Source: Avibacterium sp. 21-586 (GTDB lineage: Bacteria; Pseudomonadota; Gammaproteobacteria; Enterobacterales; Pasteurellaceae). Taken from it: 64,000 nt of DNA. Location: positions 444,501 through 508,500 of the forward strand of contig NZ_JAKKOD010000002.1 of the NCBI RefSeq assembly GCF_026226775.1, in the 5' to 3' direction. The notes under the pieces are model-generated. The model was not told the DNA's origin. It searched no databases and worked only from the letters and a program-made list of their open reading frames with translations. The position numbers and the translations under genes are program-made. Shown in pieces: positions 9,078 through 19,030 of the stretch; the stretch's first letter is position 1, and every line of letters begins with the position of its first letter.

Positions 9078-10025
9078 ATGCAATTAATTCAAGGGTTAAA
9101 ACAACTGCCCGCCATTTTGCAAAAACAAGGCTCTGCCTTAACCATTGGGAATTTTGATGGCGTGCATTTAGGTCATCAAGCAGTGTTGCGCCATTTGCGT
9201 GAAAAAGCAAGTGTGCTTTCTTTGCCAATGGTTGTGATGCTTTTTGAACCCCAGCCTAGCGAATATTTTATGGTGGACAACGCACCGCCGCGTTTAATGC
9301 GGTTGCGCGATAAATTAAGTGCGCTGGCGGATTTGGGTGTGGATTATGTGATTCGTATTAAATTTGACCGCACTTTTGCTCAGCTTTCGGCACAGCAATT
9401 TATTGAACAATGTTTGGTGCAGAAACTCAACGTAAAATTTTTAAGTATTGGTGATGATTTCCGTTTTGGCGCAGGGCGTACAGGGGATTTTGCGCTGTTA
9501 CAACAAGCGGGGGAAAAATATGGTTTTGTGGTGGAAGATAATTGCAGTTTTCGTTTAAATCAACAACGCATTAGCAGTACGGCGATCCGTCAAGCTCTTG
9601 CTGATGATAATTTAGCCCTTGCCAAGCAGCTTTTGGGCAAGCCTTATTGTATTTATGGGCGCGTGGTGCAAGGCAATAAATTAGGGCGAACCATCGGCTT
9701 TCCAACGGCAAATATTCGCCTGCAACGCCAAGTGAATCCAGTGAAAGGCGTGTATGCCGTGCGCGCTAAATTGCCTGATGGCACGCAATATGAAGGTGTA
9801 GCAAATATTGGTCGCCGCCCGACTATCAATGGTGTTAAACAATTGTTAGAAGCCCATCTATTTGATTTTAAAGGCGATATTTACGGGCAACCCCTTCAGG
9901 TTGAGCTATGCCATAAAATTCGTGATGAAGTAAAATTCCCCTCTTTTGACGATCTCAAAGCACAAATTGCGAAAGATGTGGACGTGGCGAAGGATTATTT
10001 TAGCCAAGCTAAAAGAACCAGATAA
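9078..10025 (+). CDS. ribF: Bifunctional riboflavin kinase / FAD synthetase
   Basis: A 315-residue enzyme converting riboflavin to FMN and then FAD. The start is ATG 9078 (MQLIQGLKQLPAILQ), matching the family length of about 313; an upstream extension of 60 codons has no conserved content. The N-terminal FAD synthetase domain has TIGNFDGVHLGHQ (HxGH-type nucleotidyltransferase motif) and ISSTAIRQAL. The C-terminal kinase domain has GRTIGFPTANI and GVANIGRRPT. It sits immediately upstream of ileS, the standard ribF-ileS-lspA-ispH gene order. Confidence 0.96.
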   Translation: MQLIQGLKQLPAILQKQGSALTIGNFDGVHLGHQAVLRHLREKASVLSLPMVVMLFEPQPSEYFMVDNAPPRLMRLRDKLSALADLGVDYVIRIKFDRTFAQLSAQQFIEQCLVQKLNVKFLSIGDDFRFGAGRTGDFALLQQAGEKYGFVVEDNCSFRLNQQRISSTAIRQALADDNLALAKQLLGKPYCIYGRVVQGNKLGRTIGFPTANIRLQRQVNPVKGVYAVRAKLPDGTQYEGVANIGRRPTINGVKQLLEAHLFDFKGDIYGQPLQVELCHKIRDEVKFPSFDDLKAQIAKDVDVAKDYFSQAKRTR

Positions 10026-10031
10026 ATAGCT

Positions 10032-10073
10032 TAAAGTGCGCTAAAAAATGTGCAAAAAAATCACCGCACTTTA
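10032..10073 (+). terminator. Uptake-sequence hairpin after ribF
   Basis: AAAGTGCG (10033-10040) and the inverted ACCGCACTTT (10063-10072) can pair across about 22 nt. One copy deviates from the uptake consensus. The T run is weak, so this may only attenuate transcription. Confidence 0.45.
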
Positions 10074-10210
10074 GGAGCCATTGATAATTCAGGATTGAGT
10101 AACAATTCCCACGCCACCATTCTTTAACATTGGGTCATTTATGCGTATAATGCCAAAGTTATTGTGCATTCAATGCAAGATTTTATTTTTATACAACGTG
10201 GAAAAAACAA

Positions 10211-13030
10211 ATGTCGAATGAAAATGTAGATTACAAAAACACGCTTAACCTGCCTGCGACAGGGTTTCCAATGCGTGGCGATCTGGCGAAACGTGAGCCA
10301 GTAATGCTTAAAAATTGGTATGAGAAAAAACTTTACGAAAAAATCAGACAGTCTGCACAAGGGAAAAAGTCCTTTATTCTGCACGATGGTCCTCCTTATG
10401 CCAACGGTTCAATTCATATCGGACACGCTGTAAATAAAATTCTGAAAGACATTATTGTGAAATCCAAAACTGCGGCAGGTTTTGACAGCCCTTATATCCC
10501 AGGGTGGGATTGCCACGGTTTGCCGATTGAATTGAAAGTAGAAGGCTTGGTTGGGAAACCGGGAGATAAAATTTCTGCGGCACAATTCCGTCAAGAATGT
10601 CGTAACTATGCGCGCGAGCAAGTGGAAGGGCAAAAGAAAGATTTTATTCGCTTAGGTGTGTTAGGGGATTGGGATAATCCTTATTTAACAATGAATTACG
10701 ACACCGAGGCGAACATCATTCGCACGCTGGCTAAAGTGGTGGAAAATGGGCATCTTTACAAAGGTTATAAACCGGTGCACTGGTGTTTAGATTGTTCGTC
10801 GTCTTTAGCAGAAGCGGAAGTGGAATATGAAGATAAAACTTCACCGTCTATCTATGTGAAATTCCCAGCCACCGATGAAAGTGCGGTGCTAAATAAATTT
10901 AATTTAAGCGAAACAGGCAGTGGTGAAGTAGCCGCGGTGATCTGGACAACTACTCCTTGGACATTGCCGTCAAACCGTGCGATTGCTGTGAATGCGGATC
11001 TTGTTTACCAATTATTACAATTTGGTGATAAGCGTTTGATCCTAGCGAAAGATTTGGTGGAAAGCGTACAAAAAGCCTTAGGCGAAGAGAACGTGAAAAT
11101 GCTAGGCGAAGCAAAAGGGGCTGATTTAGAACTTCTTCGCTTTAACCACCCATTCTATGATTACAGCGTGCCAGTGATTTTAGGTGATCACGTTACCACT
11201 GATGGCGGTACAGGCTTGGTTCACACCGCGCCAGATCACGGTCAAGACGACTATTTGGTGGGCTTAAAATATGGCTTAGAAATGGCAGCATTAATTAATG
11301 ATGCAGGCGTATTTAAGGCTGAAACGCCATTTTTTGCCGGCAAAGGCGTGTTTGAAAGCAATGATTTAGTCATCGAAAAACTCAAAGAAACAGCTAACTT
11401 ATTGAAATTAGAAAAAATTCGTCATAGTTACCCACATTGCTGGCGACATAAAACGCCAATTATTTTCCGTGCTACCCCGCAATGGTTCATTGGAATGGAA
11501 ACAAATGGCTTACGTCCGCAAGCCTTAAGCGAAATCAAAAAAGTGCGCTGGATTCCAGATTGGGGTCAAGCGCGTATTGAAGCAATGGTGGAAAATCGCC
11601 CAGATTGGTGTATCTCCCGTCAGCGTACTTGGGGCGTGCCAATGGCGTTATTTATCCATAAAACCACCGAAGAATTACATCCGCGCACCCTTGAACTTAT
11701 TGAGCAAGTGGTACAGCTGGTAGAACAATCAGGTATTCAAGCGTGGTGGGATCTTGATCCAAAAGATCTGCTTGGTGATGATGCAGAAAATTATAAAAAA
11801 GTGCCAGATACCCTTGATGTATGGTTTGATTCAGGATCGACTTATTCTTCTGTGGTGAAAGCGCGCCCAGAGTTTAACGGCTTGAACGCTGATATGTATC
11901 TTGAAGGTTCAGATCAGCACCGCGGTTGGTTTATGTCATCGCTAATGCTTTCTACTGCAACGGATAACCACGCGCCTTATAAGCAAGTGCTAACTCACGG
12001 CTTTACCGTAGATGGTAAAGGGCGCAAAATGTCAAAATCCATCGGAAATATTGTGACTCCGCAAGAAGTGATGGACAAATTCGGTGGCGATATTTTACGT
12101 TTATGGGTGGCTTCAACGGATTACACGGGTGAGATGTCTGTTTCAGACGAAATCTTAAAACGTGCCGCCGATAGCTATCGCCGTATTCGTAACACGGCGC
12201 GTTTCCTTTTGGCGAACCTAAATGGCTTTGATCCAAAACGCGATTTAGTCAAACCAGAAGAGATGATCGTACTCGATCGCTGGGCGGTGGATTGTGCTTT
12301 GAATGCACAAAAAGAGATCCAAGACGCTTATGATAATTATCAATTTCACGCCGTTGTTCAGCGTTTGATGAAATTCTGTTCAATTGAAATGGGATCATTC
12401 TACTTAGATATTATCAAAGACCGCCAATACACCACCAAAGCGGACAGCCTTGCGCGCCGTAGTTGCCAAACCGCTTTATGGCATATTGCAGAAGCCTTGG
12501 TACGTTGGATTGCACCGATTTTATCTTTTACCGCTGATGAAATTTGGCAATACATCCCAGGTGAACGTGCGGAATTTGTGTTTACCGAAGAGTTTTATGA
12601 CGGCTTATTCCCATTAAACACACAAGAAACTATGAACGATGCTTATTGGCAGCAAGTGCTGAGATTGCGTGATGAAGTCAACCGTGTGTTAGAGCAAGCT
12701 CGTGCGGATAAAACCATTGGCGCAGCATTGGAAGCAGAAGTTACCCTTTATGCGAACGATGAATACGCGAAGATTTTATCGCAACTGGAAAATGAACTAC
12801 GCTTTGTGCTGATTACGTCAAAAGCACAAGTTAAGCCATTATCCGAAGCAGATGTTGATGCGGGCGAAGTGGAAGGCTTTAAAGTGAAAGTGGTTCGTTC
12901 CGCCAATGAAAAATGTCCGCGTTGCTGGCATTATTCTGACACCATCGGCACCAATTCAGCGCACCCAACCCTATGTTCACGCTGTGTGGAAAATGTGGAC
13001 GGCGAAGGTGAAGTAAGACGCTTTGCGTAA
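10211..13030 (+). CDS. ileS: Isoleucyl-tRNA synthetase
   Basis: A 939-residue class I aminoacyl-tRNA synthetase charging tRNA-Ile. HIGH lies at 69-72 and KMSKS at 606-610. The editing (CP1) domain includes the [10 protein letters not shown] motif and the [16 protein letters not shown] region. The C-terminal zinc-binding element has CPRCWHYSD and LCSRCVEN, characteristic of the bacterial, mupirocin-sensitive type. It lies between ribF and lspA. Confidence 0.98.
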   Translation: MSNENVDYKNTLNLPATGFPMRGDLAKREPVMLKNWYEKKLYEKIRQSAQGKKSFILHDGPPYANGSIHIGHAVNKILKDIIVKSKTAAGFDSPYIPGWDCHGLPIELKVEGLVGKPGDKISAAQFRQECRNYAREQVEGQKKDFIRLGVLGDWDNPYLTMNYDTEANIIRTLAKVVENGHLYKGYKPVHWCLDCSSSLAEAEVEYEDKTSPSIYVKFPATDESAVLNKFNLSETGSGEVAAVIWTTTPWTLPSNRAIAVNADLVYQLLQFGDKRLILAKDLVESVQKALGEENVKMLGEAKGADLELLRFNHPFYDYSVPVILGDHVTTDGGTGLVHTAPDHGQDDYLVGLKYGLEMAALINDAGVFKAETPFFAGKGVFESNDLVIEKLKETANLLKLEKIRHSYPHCWRHKTPIIFRATPQWFIGMETNGLRPQALSEIKKVRWIPDWGQARIEAMVENRPDWCISRQRTWGVPMALFIHKTTEELHPRTLELIEQVVQLVEQSGIQAWWDLDPKDLLGDDAENYKKVPDTLDVWFDSGSTYSSVVKARPEFNGLNADMYLEGSDQHRGWFMSSLMLSTATDNHAPYKQVLTHGFTVDGKGRKMSKSIGNIVTPQEVMDKFGGDILRLWVASTDYTGEMSVSDEILKRAADSYRRIRNTARFLLANLNGFDPKRDLVKPEEMIVLDRWAVDCALNAQKEIQDAYDNYQFHAVVQRLMKFCSIEMGSFYLDIIKDRQYTTKADSLARRSCQTALWHIAEALVRWIAPILSFTADEIWQYIPGERAEFVFTEEFYDGLFPLNTQETMNDAYWQQVLRLRDEVNRVLEQARADKTIGAALEAEVTLYANDEYAKILSQLENELRFVLITSKAQVKPLSEADVDAGEVEGFKVKVVRSANEKCPRCWHYSDTIGTNSAHPTLCSRCVENVDGEGEVRRFA

Positions 13031-13045
13031 AATATGAAAAAATTC

Positions 13046-13090
13046 CACCGCACTTTGATTTAGTTAAATGACAAAGTGCGGTGCTTTTTT
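13046..13090 (+). terminator. Terminator after ileS built from an inverted uptake-sequence pair
   Basis: A 12-bp perfect stem, CACCGCACTTTG (13046-13057) with 13072-13083, then C and six T. Both arms contain the AAGTGCGGT core. Confidence 0.9.
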
Positions 13091-13221
13091 CATGAATTTT
13101 TGTTTGGCGTAATTGAATGTATAGGATCGATCAATGTGTCCGTCCGAATCCCAATCCTAATCGGGCACACACATCGGTGCGTCGCTACATTTGGAAACAA
13201 CCTACATTTTGGAACAAATAG

Positions 13222-13719
13222 ATGTCAAAATCTAAATCAGGTTTATCATTTCTCTGGCTAAGTGCGGTGGCATTTGGCTTAGATTTGTTTACCAAATATT
13301 TAGTGGTAAACCATTTTGAGCTGTACGAAAGTCTCCGAATTTTGCCTATTTTTAATCTCACTTATGTGCGAAATTATGGTGCAGCATTTAGTTTTCTAGC
13401 GGATCATTCAGGCTGGCAGAAAAGCTTTTTTATCTTGCTTGCCCTTGGGATTTCCACAATGCTCACGATTTTCTTAGCAAAAAATAAGGCGGGCCAACGG
13501 CTGCAAAACACCGCCTATGCCCTAATTATTGGGGGGGCACTGGCGAATATGGCCGATCGTGCGTACCACGGTTTTGTGGTGGATTTTTTCGATTTCTACT
13601 GGCAACAATGGCATTACCCAGTCTTTAATGTGGCGGACATTGCTATTTGTATTGGTGCCGCGTTGCTTGCCATTGATGCGATTAAAAATAATGACAAAAA
13701 AACGGAGAAGGCCCAGTGA
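13222..13719 (+). CDS. lspA: Lipoprotein signal peptidase (signal peptidase II)
   Basis: A 165-residue polytopic inner-membrane aspartyl protease that removes signal peptides from diacylglyceryl-modified prolipoproteins. There are four hydrophobic segments. The family boxes are visible: DLFTKYLV near 20, [10 protein letters not shown] near 51, [23 protein letters not shown] near 105-127 (first catalytic Asp region) and [11 protein letters not shown] near 135 (second Asp). The stop overlaps the ispH start by 4 bp (GTGA), so the pair is coupled. Confidence 0.96.
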   Translation: MSKSKSGLSFLWLSAVAFGLDLFTKYLVVNHFELYESLRILPIFNLTYVRNYGAAFSFLADHSGWQKSFFILLALGISTMLTIFLAKNKAGQRLQNTAYALIIGGALANMADRAYHGFVVDFFDFYWQQWHYPVFNVADIAICIGAALLAIDAIKNNDKKTEKAQ

Positions 13720-14660
13720 AAATTATTTTAGCCAACCCGCGTGGCTTTTGTGCAGGGGTAGATCGTGCCATTAGTATTGTCGAATTAGCCTTAGAAATTC
13801 ACGGTGCGCCGATTTATGTACGCCACGAGGTGGTGCATAACCGTTTTGTGGTGAATGGATTGCGTGAACGTGGCGCGGTGTTTGTGGAAGAATTAGATGA
13901 AGTGCCAGACGGGGCTATCGTGATATTTTCCGCTCACGGCGTTTCTCAAGCCGTTCGCCAAGAAGCCAAAAGACGCGAGCTGAAAGTGTTTGATGCCACT
14001 TGTCCGTTAGTAACTAAAGTGCATATGCAAGTCGCGCGTGCCAGCCGCAAAGGCACAAAAGCCGTGCTAATCGGACACGAAGGCCACCCCGAAGTAGAAG
14101 GCACAATGGGGCAATATGATAATGCACAAGGCGGTATTTATTTAGTGGAAGATGTGGAAGACATCGCCAAACTTGCGCTGACGAAAGAAGATGACATCAC
14201 GTTTATGACGCAAACCACTCTTTCCATTGATGATACCAGTGAAGTGATTGCAGCGTTAAAAGAAAAATATCCAGCCATTCAAGGCCCACGCAAAAACGAT
14301 ATTTGTTATGCCACCACGAACCGCCAGCAAGCGGTGAGAGAATTAGCCAAGATTGCTGATTTAGTGATTGTTGTTGGCTCAAAAAATTCTTCCAATTCCA
14401 ACCGATTAGCCGAACTTGCAACCAGAATGGGCGTAACTGCGAAACTGATTGATGATGCTAATGATATTGACATTGCGTGGCTCAAAGACGTTTCCACTAT
14501 TGGCATTACCGCTGGCGCTTCAGCCCCTGAAGTATTGGTGCAATCGGTGGTCAATCGCTTAAAAGAACTTGGTGTAACCCAAGTGGAAGAGCTACAAGGC
14601 TGCGAAGAAAACACCGTGTTTGAAGTACCGAAAGAGTTGCGGATTAAAGCAGTGAATTAA
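13716..14660 (+). CDS. ispH: 4-hydroxy-3-methylbut-2-enyl diphosphate reductase
   Basis: A 314-residue iron-sulfur enzyme making IPP and DMAPP in the last step of the MEP isoprenoid pathway. The start is GTG at 13716 inside the lspA stop, giving [19 protein letters not shown]. The three cluster cysteines are visible in GFCAGV (C12), DATCPLV and [11 protein letters not shown]. The catalytic TQTTLS and the SAHG and GHEGHPEV loops are present. A strong terminator follows. Confidence 0.97.
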   Translation: MKIILANPRGFCAGVDRAISIVELALEIHGAPIYVRHEVVHNRFVVNGLRERGAVFVEELDEVPDGAIVIFSAHGVSQAVRQEAKRRELKVFDATCPLVTKVHMQVARASRKGTKAVLIGHEGHPEVEGTMGQYDNAQGGIYLVEDVEDIAKLALTKEDDITFMTQTTLSIDDTSEVIAALKEKYPAIQGPRKNDICYATTNRQQAVRELAKIADLVIVVGSKNSSNSNRLAELATRMGVTAKLIDDANDIDIAWLKDVSTIGITAGASAPEVLVQSVVNRLKELGVTQVEELQGCEENTVFEVPKELRIKAVN

Positions 14661-14683
14661 TTATTAAGTGATATAAACTCACG

Positions 14684-14713
14684 AAAGCCACTTTTGCAAA
14701 AGTGGCTTTTTTC
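14684..14713 (+). terminator. Rho-independent terminator after ispH
   Basis: A near-continuous palindrome, AAAGCCACTTTT-GC-AAAAGTGGCTTT, followed by a T run. The stem is about 12 bp. Confidence 0.9.
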
Positions 14714-14749
14714 TCGCCTAAAATTGACCACACTTTGGACAAAATATTT

Positions 14750-14765
14750 TTAGATCTCTGTCACA
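14750..14765 (+). promoter_or_regulatory. Possible weak CRP site upstream of the aga-type PTS
   Basis: TTAGA-N6-TCACA: the right half is perfect but the left half matches TGTGA at only three of five positions. It lies 81 bp upstream of the first PTS gene. Confidence 0.3.
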
Positions 14766-14846
14766 CTTTTTTATTTTGCTCTTTGCTTTCTTTATTTTTT
14801 AGGCGTAAAAAGAAAATACATAAAAAAGGTTATCAAGGAGCGTGTT

Positions 14847-15320
14847 ATGCCAAATATTGTGTTAAATCGAATTGATGAACGTTTGATCCACGGTCAAGTT
14901 GGCGTGCAATGGGTCGGCTTTGCCGGGGCAAATCTCGTGTTAGTTGCCAATGACGAAGTGGCTGAAGATCCAATGCAGCAAAACTTAATGGAAATGGTGC
15001 TAGCGGAAGGGATTGATGTGCGTTTTTGGCCATTACAAAAGGTGATTGACAATATCCATCGCGCGGCAGATAGACAAAAAATCTTGCTCGTTTGCAAAAC
15101 ACCGAGCGATTTTTTAACCTTAGTACAAGGTGGCGTGCCAATTGACAAAATTAATGTAGGCAATATGCATTATGAGGAGGGCAAAACACAGATCCATAAA
15201 ACCGTATCCGTAAATGATAAAGACCGTGCCGCATTTGAACAGCTACGCCAGCTTGGTGTGCAATGCTTTATTCAAGGGGTACCAACTGAAGATGTAATAG
15301 ATTTATTTAAATTATTATAA
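14847..15320 (+). CDS. agaV: PTS system IIB component, mannose/sorbose family (AgaV-like)
   Basis: A 157-residue cytoplasmic phosphocarrier that passes phosphate from IIA to the incoming sugar. The phospho-acceptor His15 lies in RIDERLIHGQVGVQW. The sequence is very close to enterobacterial AgaV (N-acetylgalactosamine IIB), including GANLVLVANDEVAEDP and the GNMHYEEGK and FIQGVPTEDVIDLFKLL segments. An AAGGAG precedes the ATG by 7 bp. It is first of four consecutive PTS genes. The substrate is inferred from sequence resemblance. Confidence 0.88.
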   Translation: MPNIVLNRIDERLIHGQVGVQWVGFAGANLVLVANDEVAEDPMQQNLMEMVLAEGIDVRFWPLQKVIDNIHRAADRQKILLVCKTPSDFLTLVQGGVPIDKINVGNMHYEEGKTQIHKTVSVNDKDRAAFEQLRQLGVQCFIQGVPTEDVIDLFKLL

Positions 15321-15334
15321 AAAGAGAGGAAACT

Positions 15335-16111
15335 ATGGAAATTGGACTTTTACAGGCACTCTTATTGGGTGTAGTTGCCTTCTTTGCAGGTCTTGATCTC
15401 TATAATGGTTTAACGCATTTTCATAGACCAGTTGTATTAGGGCCTATTGTGGGAGCGATTTTAGGGGATTTACAAACAGGGATTTTAGTTGGCGGTACCC
15501 TTGAATTAGTCTGGATGGGGCTTGCACCATTAGCCGGCGCGCAACCACCGAATGTGATAATTGGCACAATCGTGGGAACGGCATTTGCCATCACGACCAA
15601 AACCGATCCAAAAGTGGCCGTTGGGGTTGCCGTGCCGTTTGCCATTGCGGTGCAAATGGGGATCACTTTCTTATTCTCTGTAATGTCAGCCGTAATGTCG
15701 CGTTGTGATCAAATGGCGGAAGAAGCGAATCTCAAAGGCATTGATTATGTGAACTATCTTGGTTTGTTAATTCTTGGCTCGTTCTATTTTTTCTGTGCTT
15801 TCCTACCAACTTTTTTTGGCGCAGAATATGCGGGTAAAATCATTGCAATGTTGCCAAAAGAAGTGATTGATGGCTTAGGTGTGGCTGGCGGTATTATGCC
15901 AGCTATCGGGTTTGCGGTATTAATGAAAATTATGATGAAAAATGCCTATATCCCTTATTTTATCCTAGGTTTTGTCGGGGCTGCTTGGCTTAACCTACCA
16001 GTATTAGCGATTGCTGCTGCAGCGGTTGCAATGGCGCTCATTGACTATATGCGTAAAGGCAATACTGAAACCAAAGCAACGCAAAAAGAGGAGTTTCAAG
16101 ATGGAATCTAA
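15335..16111 (+). CDS. agaW: PTS system IIC component (AgaW-like)
   Basis: A 258-residue polytopic membrane permease of the mannose-family PTS that forms the sugar channel with IID. Hydrophobic segments run through most of the protein. Family blocks include FNGL-type YNGLTHFHRPVVLGPIVG near 24-40 and GGTLELVWMGLAPLAGAQPPN near 54-74, then NAYIPYFILGF late. It begins 14 bp after agaV and ends with KEEFQDGI, overlapping the next gene by 11 bp. It is close to the AgaW/AgaC group for GalNAc. Confidence 0.88.
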   Translation: MEIGLLQALLLGVVAFFAGLDLYNGLTHFHRPVVLGPIVGAILGDLQTGILVGGTLELVWMGLAPLAGAQPPNVIIGTIVGTAFAITTKTDPKVAVGVAVPFAIAVQMGITFLFSVMSAVMSRCDQMAEEANLKGIDYVNYLGLLILGSFYFFCAFLPTFFGAEYAGKIIAMLPKEVIDGLGVAGGIMPAIGFAVLMKIMMKNAYIPYFILGFVGAAWLNLPVLAIAAAAVAMALIDYMRKGNTETKATQKEEFQDGI

Positions 16112-16943
16112 AGCACGTCAAACCGTACAAAATGACAATGTGTACGAAGATCAAACAATGGGTACAGAGCTTACTAAATCTGATATTAATACGATGGCGT
16201 GGCGTTCTTTATTGCTACAAGCCTCTTTCAACTATGAGCGTATGCAAGCGGCAGGTTGGTTATATGGAATTAGCCCCGCATTGAAAAAAATTCACACCAA
16301 CAAAGCGGACTTAAGTAAGTCAATGAAAGGGCATTTGGGCTTTTTTAATACCCATCCGTTCCTTGTTACCTTTGTAATGGGTATTGTGCTGGCAATGGAG
16401 CGTTCTAAACAAGAAGTGAACGCCATTCAAAGTACAAAAATCGCCGTGGGTGCACCGTTAGGTGGTATTGGTGATGCCTTATTCTGGTTTACCTTATTGC
16501 CAATTTGTGGTGGTATTGGGGCAAGTTTAGCTTTACAAGGCTCGATCCTTGGTGCAATTTTCTTCTTTGTAGTATTCAATATCGTGCATTTTGGTTTACG
16601 TTTTGGTTTAGCCCATTATGCCTACAAAATGGGGGTAGCGGCGATTCCAACCATTAAGGCTAACACGAAAAAAGTTTCACACGCTGCATCAATGATCGGT
16701 ATGACTGTGATTGGCGCATTAGTTGCTACTTACATTCGTTTCCAAACTACCGCAGAAATCACGGCAGGTGATGCAGTGGTGAAAATACAAGCCGATGTAC
16801 TAGATAAACTGATGCCAGCCTTTTTACCGCTTGTGTATACCTTATTGATGTACTATTTAATCAAGCGCAACTGGTCTCCATTACGCTTAATCATTCTCAC
16901 CGTAGTGATTGGTATCGGTGGACGTTTTGCGGGTATCCTATAA
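16101..16943 (+). CDS. agaE: PTS system IID component (AgaE-like)
   Basis: A 280-residue membrane subunit unique to mannose-family PTS transporters. I chose ATG 16101 because GAGGAG is correctly placed upstream, although it overlaps the end of IIC by 11 bp. Conserved features include SFNYERMQAAGWLYG near 40, NTHPFLVTFVMGIVLAMEE-like MGIVLAMERSK near 92, and PLGGIGDALFWFTLLPI near 118. The C-terminal half is hydrophobic. The N-terminal 20 residues are polar and longer than in E. coli AgaE. A hairpin separates it from the IIA gene. Confidence 0.87.
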   Translation: MESKARQTVQNDNVYEDQTMGTELTKSDINTMAWRSLLLQASFNYERMQAAGWLYGISPALKKIHTNKADLSKSMKGHLGFFNTHPFLVTFVMGIVLAMERSKQEVNAIQSTKIAVGAPLGGIGDALFWFTLLPICGGIGASLALQGSILGAIFFFVVFNIVHFGLRFGLAHYAYKMGVAAIPTIKANTKKVSHAASMIGMTVIGALVATYIRFQTTAEITAGDAVVKIQADVLDKLMPAFLPLVYTLLMYYLIKRNWSPLRLIILTVVIGIGGRFAGIL

Positions 16944-16960
16944 ATTTAGTTGTTATAAAC

Positions 16961-16988
16961 GCCGAGTGTTTGCTCGGCATTTTTTATT
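16961..16988 (+). terminator. Hairpin between IID and IIA genes (attenuator-like)
   Basis: GCCGAG (16961-16966) pairs with CTCGGC (16973-16978) around a 6-nt loop, followed by A and six T. It lies 17 bp after the IID stop and 27 bp before the IIA gene, so it may lower IIA expression relative to the membrane subunits. Confidence 0.7.
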
Positions 16989-17014
16989 TATTTTGGAGCA
17001 ATAAGGAGAAAAAG

Positions 17015-17449
17015 ATGACAACCTTGATCGTGAGCGGACACGGACATTTCGCCACAGGGCTACAAAGTGCGTTGGAGCAAATTATTGGGCAATATCCAAA
17101 GGTGGCCTTTTTTGATTTTGATGATAAGCAAATCACGCCAGAACAGTTACGCCAAAACATCGAGCAATATCTCAATGCGGAACAGGAAAGTGCGGTGCTT
17201 TTTTGTTGCGATATTTTAGGTGGCACACCATTTCGTCAATGTGCAATGATTGCACAACAGTTTGAGCACGCAGAAGTGATTGTTGGCACCAATTTACAGA
17301 TGTTGATTGAAACCATAATGGCCAAAGATGAGCTTGAGTTTCTTGAGCTGGTAACACAAGCCCTAGCTAGTGCCAATCAAGGCATCACCACACTTTCAGC
17401 GCAACAAAAAACAAAAAGAACGGCGCGTGCAGAAGATGATGGTATTTGA
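17015..17449 (+). CDS. agaF: PTS system IIA component, mannose family (AgaF-like)
   Basis: A 144-residue cytoplasmic IIA that receives phosphate from HPr. The probable phospho-acceptor is His10 in VSGHGHFATGLQSALE. A nucleotide-like turn DILGGTPFRQCA lies near 64-75, and a VIVGTNLQMLIE segment near 87-98; all are EIIA-Man landmarks. The start is ATG 17015 with a strong AAGGAG upstream. It is the last gene of the PTS unit. No sugar deacetylase, isomerase or regulator gene (agaA, agaS, agaR) is present nearby. Confidence 0.88.
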   Translation: MTTLIVSGHGHFATGLQSALEQIIGQYPKVAFFDFDDKQITPEQLRQNIEQYLNAEQESAVLFCCDILGGTPFRQCAMIAQQFEHAEVIVGTNLQMLIETIMAKDELEFLELVTQALASANQGITTLSAQQKTKRTARAEDDGI

Positions 17450-17522
17450 GATTAAAGTTATGTCTTAAAGGGCGCAAAATTCCGCCCTTCCTTATGAGGG
17501 AGATTAAGTCTTAAGAATAAGG

Positions 17523-17867
17523 TTAGGTCGCATTTTTGCCTTGCCCCGCGCCTCTCTCTAGAGGTAAATCGGCTTGTTCCCAGCCCATAAAACCGCCTTG
17601 CATACTATAGACATTATCGTATCCTTGTTCGATAAGAAATGCACCTACATTGCGACTGCTGATACCGTGATAACAGCTCACGATAATGGGATCATCATAA
17701 TCCACTTTCTGCTGAAATTCGGCATAGCTTTGGTTGGTCAAGTGAAATGCCCCTTTTGGATGGCTATGGGTAAAACGAGGAAAATCGCGAATATCCACCA
17801 GCGTGGCGTTTTCTTCATTCATCATTTTCCAAGCTTGTTGTGGGGTGATTTCTTTAAGTGCGGTCAT
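17523..17867 (-). CDS. glpE: Thiosulfate sulfurtransferase GlpE (single-domain rhodanese)
   Basis: A 114-residue cytoplasmic rhodanese transferring sulfur from thiosulfate to thiol or cyanide acceptors. The active-site loop is CYHGISS (Cys65), which matches GlpE rather than larger rhodaneses. The fold is completed by [21 protein letters not shown] and [10 protein letters not shown]. An AAGGA precedes the start. It stands apart from glpG, glpR and glpD, and is divergent from ubiA. Confidence 0.92.
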   Translation of the reverse strand: MTALKEITPQQAWKMMNEENATLVDIRDFPRFTHSHPKGAFHLTNQSYAEFQQKVDYDDPIIVSCYHGISSRNVGAFLIEQGYDNVYSMQGGFMGWEQADLPLERGAGQGKNAT

Positions 17868-17912
17868 TTTTTTCCTTATTTTTAGCGATGAATAAAATAA
17901 TGCGCTATCTTA

Positions 17913-17926
17913 TTGACATAGATCAA
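17913..17926. promoter_or_regulatory. FNR-like box between glpE and ubiA
   Basis: TTGAC-ATAG-ATCAA, one mismatch from the FNR consensus TTGAT-N4-ATCAA. It is 46 bp from the glpE start and 69 bp from the ubiA start, so either gene could be the target. A plausible ubiA -10 (TAAAAT, 17957-17962) follows. Confidence 0.5.
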
Positions 17927-17994
17927 TTTGTTCAAGACCTTTGCGATTTTTTCAAGTAAAATAACCGCACTTTTGATTTAGCTGATTTAGGACT

Positions 17995-18861
17995 ATGCCA
18001 AAATTTTCGGAAAAACTCAGTGCTTACGCACAATTGATGCGTTTTGACAAACCGATTGGTACATTATTATTATTGTGGCCAACACTTTGGGCATTGTTTT
18101 TGGCAGAGAAAAATTTTCCGTCTGTTTTGGTGCTAATGGTATTTGTGCTTGGCGTGATCATTATGCGTGCCGCAGGTTGTGTAATTAATGATTATGCGGA
18201 TCGCCATATTGACGGCAAAGTAAAGCGCACTTCGCAACGCCCTTTAGCGACAGGAAAAGTGAGCGGAAAAGAAGCCAAATGGCTTTTTGCAGGGCTGATA
18301 TTCTGTGCTTTTATTCTGGTGCTATTTCTGAATTATTACGCCATTGGCTTGTCTTTTATTGCGGTACTGTTAGCCTTTATTTATCCCTTTATGAAGCGCT
18401 ATACCCACCTTCCGCAATTTTTCTTAGGGGCAGCCTTTGGCTGGTCTATTCCGATGTCCTATGGGGCGTTGATCGAACAACTGCCCTTAGAATGTTGGCT
18501 GCTGTTTGTGGCGAATTTAGCCTGGACGGTGGCTTATGACACGCAATATGCAATGGTGGATCGTGATGATGATTTGCGCATTGGGGTAAAATCCACCGCC
18601 ATTTTGTTTGCACAATATGACAATAAAATCATCGCTTTATTGCAATTTATTGCTTTAGGAACGCTTGTTCTCATCGGCTACCAATCTCATTTGCATTACA
18701 GTTATTTTATTTTACTTGCGTTCACGGCATTGCTTTTCATTTATCAATGTAAACTCACCCGCCACCGCCGTCGTGAGGACTGTTTCAAAGCCTTTTTAAA
18801 TAATAATTATGTGGGAATGGGCGTGTTTATCGCTTTTCTTGCAGGCATCTTTTTTGCATAA
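17995..18861 (+). CDS. ubiA: 4-hydroxybenzoate octaprenyltransferase
   Basis: A 288-residue polytopic prenyltransferase that attaches the polyprenyl tail to 4-hydroxybenzoate in ubiquinone synthesis. Two Asp-rich motifs bind Mg-diphosphate: [15 protein letters not shown] near residue 63 and [16 protein letters not shown] near 182. About eight membrane segments are apparent. ubiC, its partner in E. coli, is not adjacent. A TAGGA precedes the ATG. The FNR-like box upstream suggests oxygen-responsive control. Confidence 0.95.
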   Translation: MPKFSEKLSAYAQLMRFDKPIGTLLLLWPTLWALFLAEKNFPSVLVLMVFVLGVIIMRAAGCVINDYADRHIDGKVKRTSQRPLATGKVSGKEAKWLFAGLIFCAFILVLFLNYYAIGLSFIAVLLAFIYPFMKRYTHLPQFFLGAAFGWSIPMSYGALIEQLPLECWLLFVANLAWTVAYDTQYAMVDRDDDLRIGVKSTAILFAQYDNKIIALLQFIALGTLVLIGYQSHLHYSYFILLAFTALLFIYQCKLTRHRRREDCFKAFLNNNYVGMGVFIAFLAGIFFA

Positions 18862-18958
18862 TTTGGCTTCAAATTAAGCCATTGAAGACGATTTTTCTTT
18901 TGCTTTACGCTAAATGATGTACTCAGTTAGTTTATCAAAAATAATCTAACGATTTGTA

Positions 18959-18987
18959 CTTGAAATATATCTTTTTTATCCTCATAT
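18959..18987 (+). promoter_or_regulatory. Sigma-32-type heat-shock promoter of hslV
   Basis: CTTGAAA (18959-18965), a 14-bp spacer and CCTCATAT (18980-18987). This agrees with the RpoH consensus CTTGAAA / CCCCATNT. It ends 43 bp before the hslV ATG. Confidence 0.65.
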
Positions 18988-19030
18988 CACGGATAGATTT
19001 TTATCTAGCATAAAATGAAAAGGAATGTTT

